Positions 1 through 4,338 of a DNA stretch of 6,271 nt are shown here, one piece after another. Source of the stretch: CALRGL01 sp964374035 (GTDB taxonomy: Bacteria > Patescibacteriota > Patescibacteriia > UBA9934 > GWF2-40-263). Within the stretch, counting starts at the first letter, position 1; each line of letters begins with the position of its first letter. The notes under the pieces were generated by a model. That model saw nothing but the letters and a program-made list of their open reading frames with translations. It was not told where the DNA came from and searched no databases. The stretch spans positions 1 through 6,271 of the forward strand of contig CAYJWY010000044.1 in the NCBI GenBank assembly GCA_964374035.1, given 5' to 3'. The position numbers and the translations under genes were made by a program.

Positions 1-24
1 GAGTCGCAAGACCCGGCTTTTTTT
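1..24 (+). terminator. Possible 3' half of a Rho-independent terminator (cut by window edge)
   Basis: The window opens with a G/C-containing stretch (GACCCGGC, 9-17) running straight into seven T residues (18-24). This is how the descending arm and U-tract of an intrinsic terminator look. The ascending arm would lie before position 1, so the stem cannot be verified. It would end transcription of an unseen upstream + strand gene. Confidence 0.3.
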
Positions 25-32
25 GTTATCAT
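24..32 (+). promoter_or_regulatory. Weak extended -10 promoter candidate upstream of the first gene
   Basis: TG at 24-25, one base, then TATCAT (27-32) fits an extended -10 (TGnTATAAT) with one mismatch. No convincing -35 is seen about 17 bp upstream. The start codon at 42 is only 9 nt past the hexamer, so a transcript from here would be essentially leaderless. The same short spacing is seen at the better promoter at 4314-4322. The call rests on a single short match. Confidence 0.25.
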
Positions 33-41
33 GGGGTCACT

Positions 42-371
42 ATGTCACCACAAACATCTGCGTCCTCGGTTACTCCAACGGAAAAATTTATGTCCGCGAT
101 CGGTTATCTCGGGATCCTCTGCGTTGTTCCTCTTATTCTCGAGCGAAAGAGCGCGTTTGCTCAACATCATGGCAAGCAAGGCCTCGTCCTTTTACTCGCC
201 TGGCTCTTTTTGTGGATCGGTAACATCGTTCCCGTCCTTGGCACGATCATCTGGTTTATCGGCTCGCTTGTCCTCTTGATGTTGATCATTCTTGGTATGG
301 TCAATGCGTTTCAAGGACATCTTTGGGAGATGCCGGTGCTGGGAGTGTATGCGAAGAAGTTGAAGTTTTAA
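42..371 (+). CDS. Small DUF4870/Tic20-like integral membrane protein
   Basis: A 109-residue protein with a short polar N-terminus (Ser/Thr/Pro-rich, residues 1-14) and hydrophobic segments at about 17-33, 47-62 and 64-86. The central sequence FAQHHGKQGLVLL (39-51) matches the conserved F(A)xxHxKQ(G)L pattern between the first two helices of DUF4870/Tic20-like proteins, and the length is normal for the family. Members are inner-membrane proteins of unknown biochemical role in bacteria, so no reaction is assigned. ATG 42 was chosen because it gives the family-typical polar leader; a GGGG run 6-9 nt upstream is a weak ribosome site. The gene ends in TAA and is followed by a repeat-rich gap before prfB. 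Family assignment comes from sequence pattern only. Confidence 0.8.
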   Translation: MSPQTSASSVTPTEKFMSAIGYLGILCVVPLILERKSAFAQHHGKQGLVLLLAWLFLWIGNIVPVLGTIIWFIGSLVLLMLIILGMVNAFQGHLWEMPVLGVYAKKLKF

Positions 372-376
372 TGGGA

Positions 377-445
377 GAGTGACTGAGTGACTAGTGATTG
401 AGTGACTAGTGACTAGAAATTTAGTCACCAGTCACTCAGTCACTC
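377..445 (+). repeat. GAGTGACT direct and inverted repeat array after gene 1
   Basis: Starting 6 nt after the TAA there is GAGTGACT (377-384), then two tandem 15-nt units that differ at one base (385-399 and 400-414), an AT-rich spacer (415-422), and an inverted copy (423-445). Segment 377-399 can pair with 423-445 at all but two positions, one of which is a G.U wobble. Segment 400-414 can pair with 423-437 at 14 of 15 positions. Two mutually exclusive hairpins are therefore possible. No T-tract follows, so it is not a standard intrinsic terminator. Confidence 0.8.
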
Positions 446-468
446 GAACCCCTCCCTCCCTCACTCCT

Positions 469-1576
469 ATGCACGAACTCCTCAAATCAATCACAGCCCT
501 CCAAGTGCGCATCAGCGATGCTTGGAGGTATCTTTGACCTTGATTCTGTTGAAATACAAATCAAGGCTCTTGAAGGTGAGATGACGACGCCGGGTTTTTG
601 GAACGATCAAGAGCGTGCGCAATTGGTAGGTAAGCAGGCCGCGGATTTACGACAGGATCTCGACACCTGGCGATCCCTGCGAACCGAACTAGAGGATTTG
701 AAAACGCTGATCGAGCTTGGACAGGAAGAGAAAGATTCGAGCATGGAGGAAGATGCAAAAACAAAGTTCGTCGACCTCGAAAAACAGTTTTCCAAACTTG
801 AGTTCGCGACGTTGTTCTCGGGCGAGTACGACAAACACAACGTCATCATGTCGATTCACGCCGGCTCTGGCGGAACCGAGGCGCAAGACTGGACCGAAAT
901 GTTGCTACGCATGTTCATGCGGTTTGCGGAGTCGAAATCGTGGAGTGTGACCGTGCTTTCCGAGTCGCGGGCGATCGATGTTGGACTCAAGAGCGTAACG
1001 ATTCGCATTGAAGGGCGCTACGCCTACGGGTATCTCAAGAGCGAGAACGGCGTCCATCGCCTCGTGCGCATCTCGCCGTTTGATGCGGAAAAGATGCGCC
1101 ACACGACATTCGCTCTGGTCGAAGTCATTCCGGAACTCGAGAAGGTCGATGAGATTGAAATTGATTCGAAGGATTTGCGCATTGATACGTATTTGTCGGG
1201 CGGAAGTGGCGGTCAAAGTGTAAACACGACCTACTCGGCAGTTCGTATCGTCCACTTACCAACGAATATCACCGTGAGTTGTCAAAATGAGCGCAGTCAA
1301 TTGCAGAACAAAGAGACGGCGATGCGGATTCTGAAGTCGAAACTGCACCAGATTGAACTCAAGCGACAGCAAGATCAAAAACAGGAACTCCGCGGCGATT
1401 ACCAATCGGCCGAGTGGGGGAATCAGATTCGTAGCTACGTTCTGCATCCCTATAAGATGGTGAAGGATCATCGCACGAATCATGAGACTTCGGATGCGGA
1501 GGGGGTTCTGGAAGGAGATCTTGAGCCGTTTATGGAAGCGTATTTGAAAACGCAGATTGAAAAATTGGTCCCATAA
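469..1576 (+). CDS. prfB: Peptide chain release factor 2 (programmed +1 frameshift; 368 aa)
   Basis: RF2 recognises UGA and UAA in the ribosomal A site and triggers peptidyl-tRNA hydrolysis. The gene is read in two frames. Frame 0 starts at ATG 469 and runs 22 codons to CTT (532-534) followed by an in-frame TGA (535-537). A +1 slip continues from GAC (536-538) to TAA 1576, giving 368 residues against 365 in E. coli RF2. The join reads WRY-L-DLD, matching E. coli RGYLDYD. In the fused product the UGA-reading tripeptide SPF is at 202-204 and the catalytic GGQ loop at 247-249, both intact; AGSGGTEAQDW lies upstream in the central domain. A naive call starting at ATG 518 would miss the true N-terminus. 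No Shine-Dalgarno precedes ATG 469, where the sequence is pyrimidine-rich. The final TAA overlaps the edge of the repeat at 1575. Autoregulation by RF2 level follows from the known family mechanism. Confidence 0.97.
524..538 (+). promoter_or_regulatory. RF2 programmed +1 frameshift site
   Basis: The sequence GGAGG-TAT-CTT-TGA-C holds every element of the bacterial prfB recoding site: an internal Shine-Dalgarno (GGAGG, 524-528), 3 nt to the slippery CTT codon (532-534), then TGA with a following C (535-538), a poor termination context. Spacing equals that of E. coli (AGGGGG-UAU-CUU-UGA-C). When RF2 is scarce the ribosome pauses at UGA and slips +1; when it is plentiful a 22-residue peptide is released. 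The site also indicates that UGA is a true stop codon in this organism. Confidence 0.95.
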
Positions 1577-1649
1577 ATACTCCCTGAGCCTGTCGAAGGG
1601 GGATGTCTTGTTCATTCGAATGCGCCTTCGACAGGCTCAGGCAGTATTT
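1575..1649 (+). repeat. Intergenic palindromic element, copy 1 (prfB/epimerase gap)
   Basis: Arms of 25 nt at 1575-1599 and 1625-1649 are complementary at 24 of 25 positions. They run from AAATACT at the outer end through CCTGAGCC to CGAAGG at the inner end. The 25-nt loop holds its own 10-bp palindrome CATTCGAATG (1613-1622). The element fills the gap almost completely: its outer end gives the last two bases of the prfB TAA, and the next start codon is 11 nt after its right edge. It has the form of a MITE/REP-like hairpin. Confidence 0.9.
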
Positions 1650-1660
1650 GAAGAAAACGT

Positions 1661-2593
1661 ATGCCCAAATTTAAAACCGCTCTGGTCACCGGAGGTGCTG
1701 GCTTTATCGGCTCCCACATCGTCGACGCGCTTATTCGACGCCGGATTAAAGTTTACGTCGTTGATGATCTTTCCGCTGGGAAGCGTGGCAACGTGAATCC
1801 AAACGCGCATTTTACCAAGCTCTCGATCGCGAGTCCGCAGATGGTTGAGTATTTGACGCGTCTCAAGCCTGAGATTATTTTTCATTGCGCCGCGCAAGTG
1901 AATTTACGCAATTCGCTTATCGATCCACCGACGGACGCGCACACAAACATCATGGGAACGATCAACATCGCCCACGTTGCCGGCCAGATCGGTGTGAAAA
2001 AGATCATCTATTCCTCGACCGGCGGCGCGATGTATACGGAGACGGGCAAGATTCCTGCGTCGGAGACGGAAGCGGTGGAGCCGAGTTCTCCGTACGGGAT
2101 TTCAAAGCGTTCTGCGGAAATGTATATTCATTATGAGTATCAAGTGCACGGACTGCCGTATGTGACGTTGCGTTATGCAAACGTTTACGGTCCGCGACAA
2201 AATGCGAAGGGCGAGTCCGGCGTGATTTCGATTTTTTGCGACCAGATGACGAAGGGGCAACCTGTGACCATTTTTGGTTCGGGCAAACAGACGCGCGACT
2301 ATGTGTATGTCGAGGACGTTGTGCACGCGAACATGCTAGCGATGGATCGCGCTGTTGTTGGCACGTTTAACATCGGCACGGGACGCGAAACGAGCGTGAA
2401 TTCGTTGTTCAAGAAGATCAAGTCAATGACGGCGTATCAATTGCCTGTGCGTTTCACGTCACCAATCGAGGGCGAGATGATGCGTAGCGCGCTCGACGCG
2501 AAGAAAGCTCGACGAGAGCTTGGATGGGAAGCCAAGACGCGGCTGGATGAAGGGTTGAAGAAGACGGTGAAGTGGTTTTCAACTACACCCTGA
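1661..2593 (+). CDS. NAD-dependent sugar-nucleotide epimerase/dehydratase (extended SDR, GalE-like)
   Basis: A 310-residue extended short-chain dehydrogenase/reductase. The N-terminal Rossmann fold shows TGGAGFIGSH (10-19; G11xxG14xxG17) and acidic D35/D36 at the end of beta-2 for NAD ribose binding. The catalytic set is S119/T120 and Y145-GIS-K149. RYANVYGPRQ (171-180), RDYVYVEDV (213-220 region) and a C-terminal KARRELGWE (282-290) are typical of UDP-glucose 4-epimerase-like enzymes of about 310 residues. It probably interconverts or dehydrates a nucleotide sugar in the cytoplasm for surface polysaccharide; the exact substrate cannot be read, and dTDP- or GDP-sugar activity is possible. ATG 1661 directly precedes the Rossmann strand, with a weak GAAGAA upstream. 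The last residues, including Thr-Pro-stop, come from or adjoin the downstream repeat, which supplies the TGA. Confidence 0.9.
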   Translation: MPKFKTALVTGGAGFIGSHIVDALIRRRIKVYVVDDLSAGKRGNVNPNAHFTKLSIASPQMVEYLTRLKPEIIFHCAAQVNLRNSLIDPPTDAHTNIMGTINIAHVAGQIGVKKIIYSSTGGAMYTETGKIPASETEAVEPSSPYGISKRSAEMYIHYEYQVHGLPYVTLRYANVYGPRQNAKGESGVISIFCDQMTKGQPVTIFGSGKQTRDYVYVEDVVHANMLAMDRAVVGTFNIGTGRETSVNSLFKKIKSMTAYQLPVRFTSPIEGEMMRSALDAKKARRELGWEAKTRLDEGLKKTVKWFSTTP

Positions 2594-2632
2594 GCCACGT
2601 CGAAGGGGAATGCGCCTTCGATGTGGCTCAGG
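2589..2632 (+). repeat. Intergenic palindromic element, copy 2 (epimerase/tsaC gap)
   Basis: Arms of 18 nt at 2589-2606 and 2615-2632 pair fully with one G.U wobble (G2599) around an 8-nt loop. The element is the same family as copy 1 (CCTGAGCC...TCGAAGG), but the middle of the stem reads ACG/TGT where copies 1 and 3 have TG/CA, so both arms changed while pairing held. An AATATTT tail (2634-2640) corresponds to the AGTATTT edge of the other copies. Its left arm contains the epimerase stop codon TGA (2591-2593), and the tsaC start is 7 nt after the tail. Confidence 0.9.
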
Positions 2633-2646
2633 CAATATTTAGAGCT

Positions 2647-3228
2647 ATGCTAAAAGGTCTCACCACAGCGATCTCGGTGCTCAAGAACGGTGGTGTTATT
2701 GTGTTTCCAACCGAGACGGCGTACGCAATCGGCTGTGATGCTCGCAACTGGCATGCGGTTGAGAAGATTATGCATATCAAACAACGCGAGATGTGGAAGA
2801 CGCCACCGCTCATCGCTGTGGACCTGGCGATGGTTGAGCGGTATTGCGAGCTAAGTGAGCCACTGAGAGATTTGGTTCAGCGTTTCTGGCCAGGCCCACT
2901 AACAATGATCGTTCCTATCCGTCCTAGTCAAGACCTATCCGACCTCGTCATCCGCAACGGAACCATCGCCATTCGCGTTTCCTCGGATCCAACGGCTCGT
3001 AAACTTTCAAAAGAGCTAGGTGCACCCATCGTTTCTACCTCGGCGAATATCGCCGGTGAACCAAGCTGTTACCGAATTGAAGACGTACGAACGCAGCTTG
3101 GCTCGCAGTTACCACAGCCGGACTTCTTTCTCGATGGCGGGGTGCTTGAGCATCGACCGGCCTCGACGATCGTCAAGGAAGAGGATGGAAAGATGATTGT
3201 TATTCGAAAAGGAACCATTACTCCCTGA
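2647..3228 (+). CDS. tsaC: L-threonylcarbamoyladenylate synthase, Sua5/YrdC/YwlC family
   Basis: This enzyme makes threonylcarbamoyl-AMP from L-threonine, bicarbonate and ATP, the first step of tRNA t6A37 synthesis; TsaD with TsaB/TsaE then transfers the group. From ATG 2647 the protein is 193 residues, the length of single-domain TsaC/YrdC proteins with no C-terminal Sua5 domain. Family motifs appear in order: PTETAYAIGCDA (21-32; usually PTDTVYGLGCDA), K45-x-R47 with K51, FWPGPLT (80-86), R110, and STSAN (130-134), then ASTIV near 172-176 and a closing IRKGTI. The frame is open further upstream to ATG 2572, but that would overlap the epimerase gene and translate the palindrome, so 2647 is preferred; its ribosome site (TAGAG) is weak. 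The C-terminal Thr-Pro-TGA is encoded by the next palindromic element. Confidence 0.92.
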   Translation: MLKGLTTAISVLKNGGVIVFPTETAYAIGCDARNWHAVEKIMHIKQREMWKTPPLIAVDLAMVERYCELSEPLRDLVQRFWPGPLTMIVPIRPSQDLSDLVIRNGTIAIRVSSDPTARKLSKELGAPIVSTSANIAGEPSCYRIEDVRTQLGSQLPQPDFFLDGGVLEHRPASTIVKEEDGKMIVIRKGTITP

Positions 3229-3345
3229 GCCTGCTTGCCACTCGTAGCCTTGGTCACCGACGCGCCAAAGCGCTATGGCGACGGAGCGCGAAGTGTGGTC
3301 GAAGGGGTATGCGGTTTGCGCCTTCGACAGGCTCAGGCAGTATTT
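3220..3345 (+). repeat. Intergenic palindromic element, copy 3, split by an inserted segment (tsaC/ksgA gap)
   Basis: The right arm CCTTCGACAGGCTCAGG (3321-3337) with its AGTATTT edge (3339-3345) is intact. The left arm is in two pieces: CCTGAGCCTG (3224-3233) and GTCGAAGG (3298-3305), separated by 64 nt. The two pieces still pair with the right arm as an outer and an inner stem. The left piece includes the tsaC stop TGA (3226-3228) in the same Thr-Pro-stop reading as copy 2. The ksgA ribosome site starts 1 nt after the right edge. Confidence 0.88.
3234..3297 (+). repeat. Segment nested inside palindromic copy 3
   Basis: This 64-nt segment interrupts the left arm of copy 3. It has its own imperfect fold: CGTAGCCTTGG (3243-3253) can pair with CCAAAGCGCTATG (3265-3277) with a small bulge and one wobble, and CACT (3240-3243) faces AGTG (3292-3295) at the outer ends. 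It encodes nothing recognisable. It is either a second small mobile palindrome that landed in the first, or a longer natural variant of the element. Confidence 0.6.
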
Positions 3346-3351
3346 GGGAGG
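3346..3351 (+). promoter_or_regulatory. Ribosome binding site that fixes the ksgA start
   Basis: GGGAGG lies 11 nt before ATG 3363 and immediately after the repeat edge. It is the clearest Shine-Dalgarno in the window and supports 3363 over the in-frame ATG 3309, which lies inside the palindrome. Confidence 0.7.
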
Positions 3352-3362
3352 CAGATTTCACT

Positions 3363-4316
3363 ATGCAACGAGCAAAAAAATCTTACGGACAGAATTGGTT
3401 AGTGGACGAGACCGCGGTGAAGAAGTTGATCGACGCCTCACAGATCAAGAAAGGGGAGCGAGTTCTTGAAATTGGGCCGGGCACAGGAATTATTACACAG
3501 GCTCTGCTCGACGCCGGAGCCAAGGTGACGGCTGTGGAGCTTGATCACGAGTTGATCGAAGTACTACGAGAGCGATTTGGCGATCGTATCGAATTGATCG
3601 AAGGGAACGGATTGAAATTCCCATATCCCGACCTGACCCCATTTAAAATCGTTTCTTCGATTCCGTATCATATTACGTCCGATTTTTTGAAAACATTTTT
3701 AACCGCGGCTCATCCGCCAGTTTTGATGTGCTTGGTTGTGCAGAAGGAAGTGGCGGAACGGATTGTCGCCAAGCCCCCGCGGATGAGCCTGTTGAGTGTT
3801 GCCTGTCAGGTTTACGCCAAGTGCGAATACATCGCGACAATAAAGGCCGGCGCCTTTCGCCCGATTCCCAAGGTAGATTCCGCGATTGTGCGTTTAACCC
3901 TCGAAGATGGTGAAGCCTGGCTTGCACGCATGCAAGCCAGGCTTAACACTTCTTTCGATCCAGAAGAGGTTATCCGCGTCGCCAAGGCCGGATTCTCCTC
4001 AAAACGCAAACAACTACACAACAATCTCCCATCGCTACCCGGTAGCGATGGAGCCCTCTCCTCAAAACGCAAACAACTACACAACAATCTCCCATCGCTA
4101 CCCGGTAGCGATGGAGCCCTATACAATCTCCCATCGCTACCCGGTAGCGATGGAGCCCTATCGCTACCGGGTAGCGATAGATTTCTGCCCGCCTTTGAGT
4201 GGCGGGCAGAGCCTAAGCGATTGCTTGAAGAAGCTGGGTTGGCGGGAAATGTGCGGGCTGAGAATTTGACTGTGGATGAATGGGTGAGAGTCGTAGGGAA
4301 AATGCGTGGAGTTTGA
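3363..4316 (+). CDS. rsmA: 16S rRNA adenine N6-dimethyltransferase (RsmA/KsgA family) with in-frame palindromic insertions
   Basis: RsmA/KsgA dimethylates two adjacent adenines in helix 45 of 16S rRNA late in 30S assembly, using SAM. The protein is 317 residues from ATG 3363, against about 260-275 usually. It shows YGQNWLVD (8-15), SAM motif I LEIGPGTG (35-42), acidic E59/D61 and the signature GAFRPIPKVDSAIVRL (163-178). Two motif positions are unusual: GNGL (81-84), where an Asp normally follows the Gly, and SIPY (99-102) in place of N(L/I)PY. The C-terminal domain is interrupted: residues 184-195 come from a palindrome, SSKRKQLHNNL occurs twice (212-222 and 233-243), and SLPGSD occurs four times between 224 and 272. 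Normal sequence resumes at PKRLLEEAGL (284-293). The extra material adds whole codons, so the frame survives. Whether the enzyme still works is open; an Erm-type specificity is less likely given the tail match to RsmA. Confidence 0.88.
   Translation: MQRAKKSYGQNWLVDETAVKKLIDASQIKKGERVLEIGPGTGIITQALLDAGAKVTAVELDHELIEVLRERFGDRIELIEGNGLKFPYPDLTPFKIVSSIPYHITSDFLKTFLTAAHPPVLMCLVVQKEVAERIVAKPPRMSLLSVACQVYAKCEYIATIKAGAFRPIPKVDSAIVRLTLEDGEAWLARMQARLNTSFDPEEVIRVAKAGFSSKRKQLHNNLPSLPGSDGALSSKRKQLHNNLPSLPGSDGALYNLPSLPGSDGALSLPGSDRFLPAFEWRAEPKRLLEEAGLAGNVRAENLTVDEWVRVVGKMRGV
3913..3944 (+). repeat. In-gene palindrome D (perfect 14-bp arms) inside ksgA
   Basis: AAGCCTGGCTTGCA (3913-3926) and its exact reverse complement (3931-3944) flank a 4-nt loop CGCA. 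It is read in frame as roughly EAWLARMQARLN, at a place where RsmA proteins normally have a short linker before the RVAKAGF helix. The element has no stop codon in any of the three forward frames, so it could be inserted in any of them without truncating a protein. Confidence 0.9.
4029..4051 (+). repeat. In-gene palindrome C, copy 1
   Basis: Perfect 11-bp arms (CCATCGCTACC / GGTAGCGATGG) around a single central C. It is read as PSLPGSDG. The reverse strand in the matching frame gives the same peptide, because CCC and CCG both encode Pro. Confidence 0.95.
4092..4114 (+). repeat. In-gene palindrome C, copy 2
   Basis: Identical to copy 1, exactly 63 bp downstream and in the same reading frame; produced by the tandem duplication. 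Confidence 0.95.
4131..4153 (+). repeat. In-gene palindrome C, copy 3
   Basis: Identical to copies 1 and 2, 39 bp (13 codons) after copy 2. It lies in a shorter duplicated unit of 37 nt (4123-4159) that lacks the KRKQLHN-encoding part. Confidence 0.95.
4158..4180 (+). repeat. In-gene palindrome C, copy 4 (inverted, diverged)
   Basis: Arms CTATCGCTACC and GGTAGCGATAG surround a central G, 27 bp (9 codons) after copy 3. The central base is the complement of that in copies 1-3, as expected for the opposite orientation. A C-G pair near each end is replaced by T-A, so pairing is kept. It is read as LSLPGSDR, in the same frame as the others. Confidence 0.93.
4184..4210 (+). repeat. In-gene palindrome E inside ksgA
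   Basis: TCTGCCCGCC (4184-4193) and GGCGGGCAGA (4201-4210) form a perfect 10-bp stem with a 7-nt loop TTTGAGT. It is read in frame as roughly LPAFEWRAE, just before normal RsmA sequence resumes. It starts 4 nt after palindrome C copy 4 and shares no sequence with it. Confidence 0.88.
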
Positions 4317-4322
4317 TATAAT
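4314..4322 (+). promoter_or_regulatory. Extended -10 promoter overlapping the ksgA stop codon
   Basis: TG (4314-4315), one base, then a perfect TATAAT (4317-4322) is a consensus extended -10. The TG belongs to the ksgA TGA stop. No good -35 is seen 17 bp upstream, which extended -10 promoters can do without. A start about 7 nt downstream would leave a leader of only about 10 nt before ATG 4339, with no Shine-Dalgarno. It should drive the next two genes independently of the translation-gene cluster. Confidence 0.6.
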
Positions 4323-4338
4323 TCGTGTACATTCCGCT

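Larger units (their letters stand above)
3994..4120 (+). repeat. Perfect tandem duplication, period 63 bp, inside ksgA
   Basis: Segments 3994-4057 and 4057-4120 are identical and share one base, giving a period of 63 bp (21 codons). Each unit carries the conserved RsmA stretch FSSKRKQLHNNL or SSKRKQLHNNL followed by one palindrome C copy. With no differences between units, the duplication appears recent or is kept uniform. A third partial unit (37 nt, 4123-4159) repeats only the palindrome-bearing end. Confidence 0.95.

Noticed and set aside
535..537. In-frame TGA in the prfB leader as evidence of UGA recoding to an amino acid
   Set aside because: The local context is the standard RF2 frameshift site, and other genes in the window end in TGA at the expected family length.
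905..1255. Antisense open frame of 116 codons across prfB
   Set aside because: It is a shadow of the strongly supported prfB frame, with no recognisable motif and no ribosome site seen.
518..1576. prfB starting at ATG 518 as a plain 352-residue gene
   Set aside because: The ATG lies within the 22-codon frame-0 leader just before the frameshift site. The residues before the +1 join match RF2 only when read from ATG 469.
2572..2646. Longer tsaC N-terminus from ATG 2572
   Set aside because: It would overlap the end of the epimerase gene and translate the palindrome. The family motif spacing fits the start at 2647.
3309..3362. Longer ksgA N-terminus from ATG 3309
   Set aside because: The extra 18 codons translate the right arm of the palindrome. 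ATG 3363 has a good GGGAGG site and gives the usual RsmA N-terminus.
3812..4126. Antisense open frame containing two SLPGSDG units
   Set aside because: It is open because the palindromes read the same peptide on both strands. Nothing else in it resembles a protein family and it lies wholly inside ksgA.
4021..4159. CRISPR-like array
   Set aside because: The repeats are perfect palindromes, spacers are not unique (they are duplicated coding sequence), spacings are irregular, and all lie in frame in a recognisable gene with no cas genes nearby.
4306..4338. GTG 4306 as the start of the calcium-loop protein
   Set aside because: It overlaps the ksgA stop and the -10 hexamer, so the promoter at 4314 could not yield that start. 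ATG 4339 puts the basic residues directly before the membrane segment.
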